Assembly: GCF_003010955.1 (NCBI RefSeq)
Contig: NZ_PGGO01000007.1
Location: 124,001 to 188,000, forward strand
Reading direction: 5' to 3'
Length of the DNA stretch: 64,000 nucleotides
DNA from: Phyllobacterium brassicacearum
Lineage (GTDB): Bacteria > Pseudomonadota > Alphaproteobacteria > Rhizobiales > Rhizobiaceae
In this document: piece by piece, positions 38,165 through 47,084 of the stretch
Layout: each line of letters starts with the position of its first letter
Position numbering within the stretch: position 1 is the stretch's first letter
Made by a program: the position numbers and the translations under genes
Notes under the pieces: generated by a model
The model's input: the letters and a program-made list of their open reading frames with translations, nothing else
Told to the model about the DNA's origin: nothing
Databases searched by the model: none

Positions 38165-39234
38165 GATCTAATGCCCTGCAGGTGCATCGAGGCGAGCAAG
38201 GCGACCGCCGCCGCCGGCGCGGCTTTGCTGGCGTCATCGCGCGCCGCCTCAGTCGCGGGGATCAGTGAGCCGAAATCGAGATAGGGCCGCTCCAGCCGCT
38301 TGGCGAGTTCCTTGATCTGCGGCCTTCCGATCCCGGCGCCCACCACCGGTGCGGCGCGATCTGATCCAAGATTGCGTGCAACGCGAAACGCGCCGTCATG
38401 GATCATCCGCAGCTGATGCTCGCTGAACCACCGGGCAATATCGATCCATTCGTCCTCTCCGAGGTCGGCACTGTCGCGCCCGACCATACGCGCCAAGCGG
38501 GCGATTGACCCTGCAACGGATTTCGCTTGGCGATCGGCCGACGGATATTTGTCGTCTGCTTCGTCGAGCGTGCCGAGGATGCGGCCAAGATCGGCGGTGT
38601 TGGCGAAATATTCGTTCATCAGCGGCGTCATCCGTCCCTGCACAGGTACAAGGGAAGCAATACCGATGAGCGCCGAGCGGGCAAAGCCGGTATAGACCAG
38701 TTCCCCGGTTAGGAGCCGCTCGGCATCGGAATAGCCGCTGTTGGCGAGTTCGCCATCCCTGAACGCGAGGATATCCGTGGTGGTTGAGCCCATGTCGACG
38801 AAGAGGCCGGCATTTGCCAGTTTCGCGCTGAGCGTTGCGGTGGCATGCCAGTTGGCGGATGCGATGTCGCTGCCAAGGCGGCGCGCGGAAACCACGTCTT
38901 GAAAACCCGCACGACCCGCATAGATGAGGGTGTCCTCCGCACCGAATTCCTGCTCGATGAGGCCGAGCAACCCGCTTATTCCCGCGTCGCGCGAGGCGAA
39001 CGTGTCAGAAAGTTCGCCGGTCATGGTGAAGATATTGACATTGCCGTCTTCACGCAACGGTCCCAGACCGTGCAAGGCTTCCCGCAGCTGATCGACGCCG
39101 AGCCAGAGTGGTGTTTTCAGGATCGTTGCCGAGACGATCTCGCCATCCTTGCACCGGGCCATCTTGAGATGAGCGCCGCCCAGGTCCCAACCGGTCACAA
39201 GTGGCTTTCCTTCCTTGGCAAAACGCGTTTTCAT
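38161..39234 (-). CDS. Hydantoinase/oxoprolinase-like protein, MfnF-like
   Basis: A 357-residue ASKHA-fold protein. WDLGGAHLKMAR and VDMGSTTTDILAFRDGE are the phosphate-binding motifs, and GAGIGRPQIKELAKRLERP lies near the end. It matches the H4MPT-linked C1-transfer family that includes MfnF, which couples aminomethylfuran diphosphate to tyramine (or tyrosine in bacteria). It is divergent from the HisA-like gene, with only 27 bp between their starts. Confidence 0.82.
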   Translation of the reverse strand: MKTRFAKEGKPLVTGWDLGGAHLKMARCKDGEIVSATILKTPLWLGVDQLREALHGLGPLREDGNVNIFTMTGELSDTFASRDAGISGLLGLIEQEFGAEDTLIYAGRAGFQDVVSARRLGSDIASANWHATATLSAKLANAGLFVDMGSTTTDILAFRDGELANSGYSDAERLLTGELVYTGFARSALIGIASLVPVQGRMTPLMNEYFANTADLGRILGTLDEADDKYPSADRQAKSVAGSIARLARMVGRDSADLGEDEWIDIARWFSEHQLRMIHDGAFRVARNLGSDRAAPVVGAGIGRPQIKELAKRLERPYLDFGSLIPATEAARDDASKAAPAAAVALLASMHLQGIRS

Positions 39235-39261
39235 GGGGCACTCATTCGTTGGAATCTACTC

Positions 39262-40020
39262 GTGCTTATCATTCCGGTACTCGACATAAAAGATGGTCTT
39301 GTGGTTCGCGCCCGGATGGGCAACCGCGAGGCCTATAAACCGATCGATACACCACTCAGTCCGACGGCCAATCTTGTCGATGTGGCTGAAGGCCTGCGCA
39401 AGCTCTATCCTTTCCCGGCCTTCTATATCGCCGACCTCGACCGGATTGAACGCCGCGGCGAAGGGACGCCCCTCAATCAATTGCAGCCATTGCTGTCGAT
39501 CGCAAATATCTGGCTCGACGCCGGTTTCAGCGAACAGGATCAATTGGCTAGCGTTCTCCAGAACAACGGCATTTCGCCCGTCCTCGGCTCCGAATCCCAA
39601 ACCGGTTCTTCAACGCTTGAGGGGCTCTGTACCGACGCGAGGCTTGTCCTTTCCCTGGATTTTCGTGGCGACGACTTCCTCGGCCCCCGGTCAATCCTGG
39701 AAAACGCGCACCATTGGCCGTCCCGCGTGATCGTCATGACGCTGGGCCGGATTGGGGCCAATTCAGGACCTGATTTTGATCGCCTCGCCGACATCAAGCG
39801 CCGTGCCGGCGATAGGGACATCATCGCTGCCGGAGGTGTCCGCGATCTGCACGATCTCGAGCGGCTGGAAGCGATGGGCATCGCGGCGGCACTCGTCGCA
39901 ACAGCGCTGCACAATGGCTCCCTGACGCCCGAAGCGATTTCATCTTTGATGGAAAATGAGACATACGGCACAGCTGAGAAGGGGAGGAAGATCGCTCCTT
40001 CTCCCCATTCTCAATTTTAG
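39262..40020 (+). CDS. HisA-like TIM-barrel protein of the C1 cluster
   Basis: About 252 residues from a probable GTG start at 39262 (LIIPVLDIKDGLVVRAR); the much longer upstream frame is antisense to the mfnF-like gene and is rejected. FYIADLDRIERRGEG and IIAAGGVRDLHDLERLEAMGI match HisA/HisF-related barrels. Similar proteins sit in methanogen and methylotroph cofactor clusters without a known reaction. It is not the histidine enzyme judging by context; no his gene is near. Confidence 0.78.
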   Translation: MLIIPVLDIKDGLVVRARMGNREAYKPIDTPLSPTANLVDVAEGLRKLYPFPAFYIADLDRIERRGEGTPLNQLQPLLSIANIWLDAGFSEQDQLASVLQNNGISPVLGSESQTGSSTLEGLCTDARLVLSLDFRGDDFLGPRSILENAHHWPSRVIVMTLGRIGANSGPDFDRLADIKRRAGDRDIIAAGGVRDLHDLERLEAMGIAAALVATALHNGSLTPEAISSLMENETYGTAEKGRKIAPSPHSQF

Positions 40021-40100
40021 AAGCCCAGTACTTTTGCCAACCGGCGCAACAGGCCTTCCGGTTCGCCAGAGGGCGTGCTCTGTGCGGGGTTGTCTCTTGT

Positions 40101-40607
40101 CTAGGCGCTGAACGGATGCTTTACAGATTCGCGCTGCGCGGTCGCTTCTGCAGCCGTCGGCCAGCCCGTCACCGCGCGCTGGATCGCTTCCTTCGTTGCG
40201 CGGTAGTTGAAGTCCTGAATCTTGGCATCGCTCTCAGCTTCCCAATGGATGAAGACGCCAACGCAGATGAAGATGTCGTCTGCCTCTTCCGCTGGGATCG
40301 TGCCATCGGCAACACTGTCTTGAACTGCCTTTGCAACGGCGTGCTGCGCAGGTCCGAACATCTGGACGGCCTGTTTGGCGCCCTTGATCGTGACCTTGTT
40401 GAACAGGATCGTGTTCGGTTTGCATGCAAGGTTCGGTGCAATAACAGCAAGAAGCGAGGTGAATCCGTCCTTGTTGTTCGTCAGCGCATGGCAGAACGCC
40501 GTCTCTACGGCGCTACCGCGCGGTCCGATCAGAAGATCGATATGCGCAACTTCATTTCCGTCGCCAACAAGCGACTCGCCAACCATAACTCTATTGATTT
40601 TCGCCAC
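40101..40607 (-). CDS. fae: Formaldehyde-activating enzyme
   Basis: A 168-residue enzyme that condenses formaldehyde with H4MPT to methylene-H4MPT. The true start is the GTG at 40607 with GGAGGA 8 nt upstream, giving [20 protein letters not shown]; the catalytic His is in EVAHIDL (residue 22). Length and sequence are standard. It lies at the end of the minus-strand pterin genes, converging with the HisA-like gene. Its frame stays open for 27 further codons beyond the TAG. Confidence 0.97.
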   Translation of the reverse strand: MAKINRVMVGESLVGDGNEVAHIDLLIGPRGSAVETAFCHALTNNKDGFTSLLAVIAPNLACKPNTILFNKVTIKGAKQAVQMFGPAQHAVAKAVQDSVADGTIPAEEADDIFICVGVFIHWEAESDAKIQDFNYRATKEAIQRAVTGWPTAAEATAQRESVKHPFSA

Positions 40608-40738
40608 GGCCTGATTCCTCCCTATAGCGGTCCCAAATGGTTTGTCCAAAGACGCCGTACCTCTCGAGACACGACTCTCGATGGACAGCTATCCTTGTTC
40701 GCAGCACCCTTGAGTGGGGGGTCGGTTGGCCAGATAGC

Positions 40739-40755
40739 AGCGGACGAAATCCGCT
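40739..40755 (-). terminator. Hairpin between the CitG-like gene and fae
   Basis: AGCGGA-CGAAA-TCCGCT, a 6-bp stem, lies 9 nt downstream of the CitG-like stop at 40764 on the minus strand. It has no U tract. It may separate strongly expressed fae from the genes before it. Confidence 0.35.
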
Positions 40756-40763
40756 CGTGAAAT

Positions 40764-41624
40764 TCAAGCATTTACCTCATCAATATGCAAGACCAAGTTG
40801 AGGTGAATCGCAAAAAGGGTTGCGACTGTGAGGTCTGCGGAAGTTCCGGGATTGATCCCGTCGGCCTTCAACTGGGCATCGAAAGCAAGCAGCACTTTTT
40901 CGCGCTCCTTTCCGTCTTTCAAAGCTTCAACGCGTTCGAAAATGTGCCTGGCTTCCTTCTGCGTTTTCTCGGCAATGACAGCGCCGTGCTTGCGGACAAT
41001 GTGACTGTCAGGATAGCTCGAAAGAAAAAACAGATAGACGAAAACAGTTGGCCACATCCCGCGCTCGTCAGCATCGACGGCGGCTCCATGCGCGCCAAGC
41101 CCGCCCGCAAAAATGTCGGCAAATCCGGTGACATATTGGCGGGCAATCATGTCGCGATCGGCGCCCGCCCGCATGGCTTCCAGAAGCGGGGCTTCGGGTT
41201 CGTTGGAGACATCGTGCTTCGGCGCCGATCCAAGTCCGCCGGGTCGTGCCAGCACGATCGCAGCAAATACATTTCGCGCATCATCGACGTCCAGCAGGTC
41301 GAGCGTCGCGGCAAGATTGGTCTGCAGATCGCCACCGCTCTCGGCAGCTTTGGCCAAGGGAACGCAGAGGAGCAGGATACCGAGATTGGTGTTGGTTTCG
41401 ATTTTGGCTTGCGTCGCGGTCACTGCCGCAAGGATACGTTCTCCGGTGTTAAGCGCGGGGTCGCTGACCGCATACGAAGAGATCCGGGCGCTTTCAAAAA
41501 ACTGCTCGGCGTTCATCCGGTGACCATCGGCAAAGCGATGAACATTGCCCGGTTTCAGCGCTTCGATCTCCTGATAGCAGGCATCGATATAGGCACGCCG
41601 GATTTGTTCGCGCGCCGGTGTCAC
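40764..41624 (-). CDS. Triphosphoribosyl-dephospho-CoA synthase-like (CitG family) protein
   Basis: A 286-residue protein of the CitG/MdcB family, with EALKPGNVHRFADGHRM near the start and ETNTNLGILLLCVPLA and GGLGAHGAAVDAD later. CitG makes the prosthetic-group precursor of citrate lyase, but no lyase gene is present. A homologue belongs to methylotroph H4MPT clusters, so it probably transfers a ribosyl-phosphate group in cofactor synthesis. The GTG start overlaps the ATP-grasp gene stop. Confidence 0.8.
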   Translation of the reverse strand: MTPAREQIRRAYIDACYQEIEALKPGNVHRFADGHRMNAEQFFESARISSYAVSDPALNTGERILAAVTATQAKIETNTNLGILLLCVPLAKAAESGGDLQTNLAATLDLLDVDDARNVFAAIVLARPGGLGSAPKHDVSNEPEAPLLEAMRAGADRDMIARQYVTGFADIFAGGLGAHGAAVDADERGMWPTVFVYLFFLSSYPDSHIVRKHGAVIAEKTQKEARHIFERVEALKDGKEREKVLLAFDAQLKADGINPGTSADLTVATLFAIHLNLVLHIDEVNA

Positions 41625-42535
41625 GCCGCCGGCCTCTCATTCAGAGCCGGCATGATCCGTGCAGCGAGAGCGTTGGCAATGCAATCGGCGATCTTCACGG
41701 GAACAACGGATTGCAGGCCAGTCCACGCCGGCATGCTGTTGACCTCGAGAACCAGCAGCCTTCCATCAACCGCGGGGACGATATCGATACCCGCGAAATC
41801 GGTGCCGATTGCGTTCGAGGCCGCGAGGGCGAGGCTTTCCAGTTTGCTACGCAGTGGTCCGACGACAGGCTCAGCCTTCGCGCCCTTGGCGATATTAGTG
41901 ATCCATCCTTCGGCGCGTCGCGTGATCATGCCGAGTACTTCGCCAGCGCAGGTGAAGACACGGTAGTCACAGAATGGCGGGCCGGAGTGCGCCACAAAAC
42001 GCTGGAGATAGTAGACATCATCGATATCGTCCGGAGAAGGCAGATCGTCGAGGCGGCGGACAAGCCGGATACCCTTGCCCTGCGAGCCGAACAGCGGCTT
42101 CAACACAAGTGGACCATGCGCAAGTTCGCGCTCGGCAACCTCCCTCGCATTTGCGAGACTTTCGACGGCAAAGGTTTCCGGCGTAGGCAGGCCCGCCTGG
42201 GCCAGAAAGAAGGTCGTGGTCGATTTGTCAACGCAGCGCTCGATAGCCTTTGCCGAATTCCAGACGGGTACACCAAGATGTGCAAAAGCATGCAAAATAC
42301 CCAGACGCCGGGTTATTGCTTCAAAAGTTCCCGACGAAATAGACCGGACGATCACTGCAGCAGGCAAGGCGCCCGCCATGCCCGGAATGGCAATGCCGGA
42401 TGGGTAACGGGTGTCGAAACCTATATCCGCCAATGCCAGGGCCAGGACTTCGAACCCGAGTGATCGAAATGAAGATTGAAGCTGTCGAACTTGGGCGTCG
42501 GGCCGGTCGGATAGGATCAGAATCGTATCTCGCAT
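41621..42535 (-). CDS. ATP-grasp ligase (RimK/MptN-like)
   Basis: A 304-residue ATP-grasp enzyme. The N-terminal domain (MRDTILILSDRP) is followed by VDKSTTTFFLAQAGLPTP, the LVLKPLFGSQGKGI nucleotide loop, and FAGIDIVPAVDGRLLVLEVNSMPAW with the metal-binding Glu and Asn. RimK-like ligases add glutamate-type residues to archaeal cofactors (MptN), so a side-chain ligation in H4MPT is likely. The longer frame to 42613 overlaps mch and is rejected. Confidence 0.83.
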   Translation of the reverse strand: MRDTILILSDRPDAQVRQLQSSFRSLGFEVLALALADIGFDTRYPSGIAIPGMAGALPAAVIVRSISSGTFEAITRRLGILHAFAHLGVPVWNSAKAIERCVDKSTTTFFLAQAGLPTPETFAVESLANAREVAERELAHGPLVLKPLFGSQGKGIRLVRRLDDLPSPDDIDDVYYLQRFVAHSGPPFCDYRVFTCAGEVLGMITRRAEGWITNIAKGAKAEPVVGPLRSKLESLALAASNAIGTDFAGIDIVPAVDGRLLVLEVNSMPAWTGLQSVVPVKIADCIANALAARIMPALNERPAA

Positions 42536-42545
42536 TGTTTGTTTT

Positions 42546-43499
42546 TCACCCCAGGGATTGTTCAAGCATGGCGTTGTCTGCACTGCCGCTGCGGAAGGTA
42601 TCACCGGTTTCAATTGCGGTGATTATCACCTCGGCAGGGCTGAAGAGATGCGGGTCAATGGCATAGAAATCGCCCTTGAATTTCTTGAAGATGTCGGCGA
42701 AAGGCTGCCCATAATCGCGCGATGTGCGGCTGGGTAACTGTTCCGCCAGATCGCGCGCTGCTTCAGCACTGCCGCGCACATAGAGCTGGACAAGACCGCC
42801 ATAGATGATTGCGTCATTCGTCCGTCCCATGGCCTGCAGGAAGTCCGGATGTGGTGCTGGAATGGGTGCTCGTCCGGCGCCATCAACGATCGCATCCATT
42901 GGAAATTTCAAATCGTGCGCCTTGTGCAATGCCACTTCCAGGACTCGCCCGACGATCTGCATTGAACCCGTCAGGCTTTGCGTCGGGGCATAAACGAAGG
43001 TCAGTTTTTCAGGCGCGAGTCCCGTGGCCTTCGACACTTTTTCAACGACGGCAGCAGGCGGAGGCGTCGATGTTTCGAGCACAACGACCGACGAATCGGC
43101 GTTTGGCTCCCGATAGGGGATTTCCTCGAACAGCGGTTCGACGCGCGCGAGAGCGCGTACCGGACCTGAACCCATGGCGAAATATTTCTCGTGGGATAGA
43201 TTCCACCCGGCATACTGGCTGCCAAGGCAGGCAAGCACCGGCTGCGAAGAGCGTACATCGACTGAATACGGCCATTTTCCGGTCGCCAGTGCGGCCGATA
43301 CTTTGCCCAATCCGCCCATGCAGATTTCCACGATCCGGAGACCGGCTTCGATGCCGCCTTGATGGTTTGCGCCTGCGTCGATCAGATGTTCGCCCAGACT
43401 ACCCCGGCTGTGACCGATGCCGAGCCGGTCTGCATCCTCGATCATGGCATCGGCAATGTGCTGCGCGCTTCTGTTCAGATAGGCATGACCATCCCTCAT
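42546..43499 (-). CDS. mch: Methenyl-H4MPT cyclohydrolase
   Basis: A 317-residue enzyme converting methenyl-H4MPT to formyl-H4MPT. The start at 43499 has GGAGG upstream. DAGANHQGGIEAGLRIVEICMGGLG and FVYAPTQSLTGSMQIVGR are the conserved family blocks. It overlaps the preceding ATP-grasp gene by 4 bp and is followed by the RimK-like gene after 10 bp. Confidence 0.96.
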   Translation of the reverse strand: MRDGHAYLNRSAQHIADAMIEDADRLGIGHSRGSLGEHLIDAGANHQGGIEAGLRIVEICMGGLGKVSAALATGKWPYSVDVRSSQPVLACLGSQYAGWNLSHEKYFAMGSGPVRALARVEPLFEEIPYREPNADSSVVVLETSTPPPAAVVEKVSKATGLAPEKLTFVYAPTQSLTGSMQIVGRVLEVALHKAHDLKFPMDAIVDGAGRAPIPAPHPDFLQAMGRTNDAIIYGGLVQLYVRGSAEAARDLAEQLPSRTSRDYGQPFADIFKKFKGDFYAIDPHLFSPAEVIITAIETGDTFRSGSADNAMLEQSLG

Positions 43500-44596
43500 C
43501 GGAAATCCTCCCTCCAATGAATTGCAACTTCCTTGACACGATCCTTGGCGGCCCTCATTGCGGCCGCAGCCGAATCTGCAGTGGCGAAAACCGTACAGAC
43601 CGGATCGCCGGCCTCAAGTGCCGTGCCCGGCATCTGGTGATCGGCGGTTTGTGCAGGCCATACGACCTTTGGGAACGCGCTGATGGCCTTGGCCGTATAG
43701 GCAATTGCCGATGCTCTTGAATCCGCATAGGCGGGCACCGATACACGGGTGCCCGTGATCGCGCGCAGATGCTCACGAATGAGGGGCGTTGTCTCATTAT
43801 CGAAGATATCCAGCGTTGCGCCCGGACGCGGATTGATCTCGATGAGATGGAGATCGGGTCCGTTATCGACGAAATCGGCACTGCACAGCCCGCAGAGACC
43901 AGTGCGCTTTGTCAGTCCTGTCAGCCACTCTTCTATCCGTCCTGTATTTCTCTTGTCGTAGCGCTGCAACCGGACAGCGCCGCCATAGCGAAAGGGTGCT
44001 TCCCTGGAAGGTGAAGCCCATTGGCGGCTGAAGCCGACGACATGGGATTTGTTCCTGTCGGCAAGAAAGAGTGCGGAGAGGTTTCTCCCGGGAACGAAGC
44101 GCTGGAAATAGCGCCCGCCGTTACAGGCATCGCCATTGGCCAGTTTCACATGCGAGCCGCCAGCGCCGCCGGTCAGCTTTGTCAGCCATTCTTTGGGATT
44201 TTCGGGGGTGTTGAAGCAAATATCCGGATGCGGGATTCGCAGTTCAGTGCACAGGTGTGACAGACGAACTGGGTCCTTCACCAGTCGGATCGTCTCCGCA
44301 TTGTTGCCGGCAACCGGGAATGTTGGGGCGATCGTGTCGAGCATCGCTGGATTTTGTTCAAATCCGGACCCGTAAACCAGCGCAACAGGCTGATCATCAC
44401 CAGCAAGTTGCGTCAGGGCCTCGACGATCCGATGCTCGTCGATGCCGCTCTGCAGGGTTCCCGCAAGTTTGATCGCGCGCTCCGCCAGCGCCAACGTGTC
44501 CGCATCGTTGAAAAGGTCGGCGACGAGCGGCCGGAAACCCGCCCGCCGCGCAGCGGCTGCAAGTGAACGGCCCGAGATCGCAGCGATCAGGAGCAC
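43496..44596 (-). CDS. Second ATP-grasp protein of the H4MPT cluster
   Basis: About 366 residues from a probable GTG at 44596; TTG starts at 44623 or 44647 would overlap mtdB. An N-terminal Rossmann-like part (LLIAAISGRSLAAAARRAG) is followed by a diverged ATP-grasp domain with GGAGGSHVKLANG and LHLIEINPRPGATLDIF. It is less like RimK than its neighbour and resembles carboxylate-amine ligases of the PylC type. The substrate is unknown, probably a cofactor intermediate. Confidence 0.78.
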   Translation of the reverse strand: MLLIAAISGRSLAAAARRAGFRPLVADLFNDADTLALAERAIKLAGTLQSGIDEHRIVEALTQLAGDDQPVALVYGSGFEQNPAMLDTIAPTFPVAGNNAETIRLVKDPVRLSHLCTELRIPHPDICFNTPENPKEWLTKLTGGAGGSHVKLANGDACNGGRYFQRFVPGRNLSALFLADRNKSHVVGFSRQWASPSREAPFRYGGAVRLQRYDKRNTGRIEEWLTGLTKRTGLCGLCSADFVDNGPDLHLIEINPRPGATLDIFDNETTPLIREHLRAITGTRVSVPAYADSRASAIAYTAKAISAFPKVVWPAQTADHQMPGTALEAGDPVCTVFATADSAAAAMRAAKDRVKEVAIHWREDFR

Positions 44597-44600
44597 GGGC

Positions 44601-45497
44601 TTATTTTGCGATGCTGCGGGCAAGGATGAAAGCGTCCCGAAAGTCAAAGATAACGGCCTTTTCGGCTTTGATCATCTGTTCGAACAAACCAGCCTGCGTC
44701 TTGTATTTTACGTTGCCGATGGAAAGCGGACCAATGCCGACAGCCTGTGTCGCATCGAGTGTCTCCCCATTGGCATTGACTTTCAGACCTTCGATACCGG
44801 CCGGCGGGACGGCATTCACATCCGCCGCGACAAGGAGACCGCCTGCAGAACCAAGTTGTGCTTTCGAGATCACCTGCACACCGGCTTTCGCAGCTGTCAG
44901 GACCACCTCCGAATCCCTGATCACAGCGGTTTTCTGGGCTTCGGTCGAACCATCTGCGGGTTCGACCGTTACATCGAACCGCTCCTTCATGGAGGCGGCT
45001 ATCTCTTGAACGCGCTCGATCCCGTCATGCCCGACGATGGTCACCTTGGCGCCTTCGCCGGCGGCAATCACTGCGGTGCAGTAGCCGACGACACCGGTCG
45101 CGCCAAAGATGGCCACCGATGTGCCGTTCAACTCGCGATCGTGGTGCTTGATCAGCGCTTTCTCGACCTTGGCGACCATTGCCGCTGCGGTGGTGAATGA
45201 CCCTGCCGGATCGGCGAATACCGAGATCTCGAAGGGCGGGACCATGGATTTCTTCGCCACGTCCAGCATATCGAGCGCGAGCGGCGCATCCTTGCCTGCA
45301 AGGAAAATGCCCGTTGCGACGCCTGCATCCGGTGGGCGCGAGAAGATGGCGTCCTGGACCAGATTGCCCACATCGGCAAGGCTGACATCCGTATAGGGGA
45401 TCACTGCGTCGTAACCCGCATCGAGCGCCATATTGACGTCGAAGGGGCTCATGTGCCGGAGGGGGGTCAGCATATGAAGGATCGTCTTGCGGCTCAT
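44601..45497 (-). CDS. mtdB: NAD(P)-dependent methylene-H4MPT dehydrogenase
   Basis: A 298-residue oxidoreductase converting methylene-H4MPT to methenyl-H4MPT. It opens KTILHMLTPLRHMSPFDVNMALDAGYD; the nucleotide-binding loop is FGATGVVGYCTAVIAA. Length and the MSPFDVNMALDAG block suit MtdB, which accepts NAD or NADP, rather than MtdA, but the two are paralogues and the assignment is by pattern only. It lies between RFAP synthase and the ATP-grasp gene. Confidence 0.9.
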   Translation of the reverse strand: MSRKTILHMLTPLRHMSPFDVNMALDAGYDAVIPYTDVSLADVGNLVQDAIFSRPPDAGVATGIFLAGKDAPLALDMLDVAKKSMVPPFEISVFADPAGSFTTAAAMVAKVEKALIKHHDRELNGTSVAIFGATGVVGYCTAVIAAGEGAKVTIVGHDGIERVQEIAASMKERFDVTVEPADGSTEAQKTAVIRDSEVVLTAAKAGVQVISKAQLGSAGGLLVAADVNAVPPAGIEGLKVNANGETLDATQAVGIGPLSIGNVKYKTQAGLFEQMIKAEKAVIFDFRDAFILARSIAK

Positions 45498-45532
45498 TTT
45501 ATCCGCTCCGTATTAGTGATGGTGCCCATTTT

Positions 45533-46498
45533 TTAAGCTCTGGCGAGGTTCAAGGCGGTGTGCGTGATATCCGCCCCCGCATTTCTGCCCGCAACAATCT
45601 GGATCGTTGTGCCGGGAGAACGTCCCCCGATCTCGTCGACGATGCGTTCCGCGTCGGACTGCGAAGCGGCAAAGGCAAAGCCTGTCGGGCCCCAGGAGCT
45701 CTGGCCGATCCCGAAGGCGCCAGCCTTCGCCAGGCGATGCAAGGTTGCCTCGACCTGCCTGCTGGTAAATACGCCGCCCTGTGCCGGCGCAAAGTAGGTG
45801 CCGATCTCGGTCTGGATGGCTCCCACAGCCCTGCCGAACGAGGCAATATCCTGTTCGATCAGTGCCGGCATCAGGCCCATCAACACGTGGCGGCAGATCA
45901 AGGCCGAGGTGGGGGCCGGGAAGGGCGGCAACGTCCGGAACGCTTCGATCTCGGCCTCGCCGTGAATGCCCTGTGTAAAGGTGTCGAGCACGAGAATGAT
46001 GCGCCAGTCTTCCGGAAATGGCATGCGCGAGATGACTGTTGGAGCCTCGCCGCCAAGTCCCTTGCCTGCATCGAAAATCACGCCGCCTTCTTCGAATGCG
46101 GCAATGCCGATCCCCGACCGGGAACCGCGCCCGAGCAGGGCAGCATCGTTGGATATGTCCAGTGGCAGGGAATGCAGCGTGCGCAGTGCTGCCGAAACGG
46201 CCAGTGCGATCTGCGTGCCCGAGCCAAGGCCGACATGTCTCGGTATGGCACTTTGCACTGTGATCCGGTGCTGCGCCTTGATCCCGAGATGTGCGCAGAG
46301 CGTGGCGGCATGCCGCAGGATGCGGTTCTGCTCCTCGCCATGAACCTGTGTGTCCGCCGCACGGGAAACTGTCAGGACGGTAGCGATATCCTGAATGGGG
46401 AGACCGACGCTCCCGAACCGGTCGTGACCTGAACGCGGTATATCAAGAAAGCCAAGATGCAGGCGGGCCGGGACTTTGATCGTGACGGATTCCGACAT
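45533..46498 (-). CDS. Beta-ribofuranosylaminobenzene 5'-phosphate synthase
   Basis: A 321-residue GHMP-fold enzyme that makes the first dedicated H4MPT intermediate from 4-aminobenzoate or 4-hydroxybenzoate and PRPP. VPARLHLGFLDI, RHVGLGSGTQIALAV and RSGIGIAAFEEGGVIFDAG are family signatures, and SSWGPTGFAF lies near the end. It heads the minus-strand run, divergent from the pterin dehydratase gene. Confidence 0.93.
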   Translation of the reverse strand: MSESVTIKVPARLHLGFLDIPRSGHDRFGSVGLPIQDIATVLTVSRAADTQVHGEEQNRILRHAATLCAHLGIKAQHRITVQSAIPRHVGLGSGTQIALAVSAALRTLHSLPLDISNDAALLGRGSRSGIGIAAFEEGGVIFDAGKGLGGEAPTVISRMPFPEDWRIILVLDTFTQGIHGEAEIEAFRTLPPFPAPTSALICRHVLMGLMPALIEQDIASFGRAVGAIQTEIGTYFAPAQGGVFTSRQVEATLHRLAKAGAFGIGQSSWGPTGFAFAASQSDAERIVDEIGGRSPGTTIQIVAGRNAGADITHTALNLARA

Positions 46499-46602
46499 TT
46501 GCGTATTCTTTACATAATCTCAAAAATCGGGCCCTGCACTATGATATCGTCTTTCAAACGAGGCGCAAGCATGATGCGCAAAGAATAGGAGGACAATACA
46601 AA

Positions 46603-47001
46603 ATGAACGATGAAACGAAGAACGCCGGACCGAAGGAGAAGGTCTACTCGGAGAGCGAAATTGTAGCAAAACTGAAAGAGGAATTGCCGCATTGGCGCTA
46701 TGAGAACGGCTGGATTCGCCGCAAATACAAGACCCATAGCTGGAAATCGACACTGATGGTGATCAACACTGTCGGACATCTGGCGGAAGCCGCCTGGCAT
46801 CATCCTGATCTCAAGGCTTCTTATGCATGGGTGGAGGTCCTATTACAGAATCATGCCGCAAAGGGCATCACCGACAAGGATTTCGAGCTTGCCAAAAAGA
46901 TCGAAAGCGTCGTTCAGTGGCAACCGGGCAAAGAGGCGGGATCGCTGGAAGGAACGCCGCAATCTGACCAGCGCTTCGCCTATGTTAAGTACGACGATTG
47001 A
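46603..47001 (+). CDS. Pterin-4a-carbinolamine dehydratase-like protein
   Basis: A 132-residue protein with the family core HLAEAAWHHPDLKASYAWVEVLL; His59, His66 and His67 correspond to the active-site histidines. The ribosome site is AGGAGG. The N-terminal 25 residues and a C-terminal tail are additions to the usual 100-residue fold. In this cluster it more likely serves H4MPT chemistry than phenylalanine hydroxylase recycling; the real substrate is unknown. Confidence 0.88.
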   Translation: MNDETKNAGPKEKVYSESEIVAKLKEELPHWRYENGWIRRKYKTHSWKSTLMVINTVGHLAEAAWHHPDLKASYAWVEVLLQNHAAKGITDKDFELAKKIESVVQWQPGKEAGSLEGTPQSDQRFAYVKYDD

Positions 47002-47084
47002 CCGCATGATTTTTGCCTGGTGACAGGGTTCACAATCGAAAAAGAAGTGGCTAAGCTAATCTTGGCACCAGAAAGTTGCGGAAT

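Noticed and set aside
38845-39261. Long plus-strand extension before the HisA-like gene
   Set aside because: It is antisense to the clearly coding mfnF-like gene; protein similarity begins only at LIIPVLDIKDG.
40608-40649. Longer fae start
   Set aside because: GTG at 40607 has a perfect ribosome site and gives the conserved N-terminus.
40620-40660. TTGGAC-N17-TATAGG as a fae promoter
   Set aside because: It would place the transcription start on the ribosome site or start codon, which is implausible for this gene.
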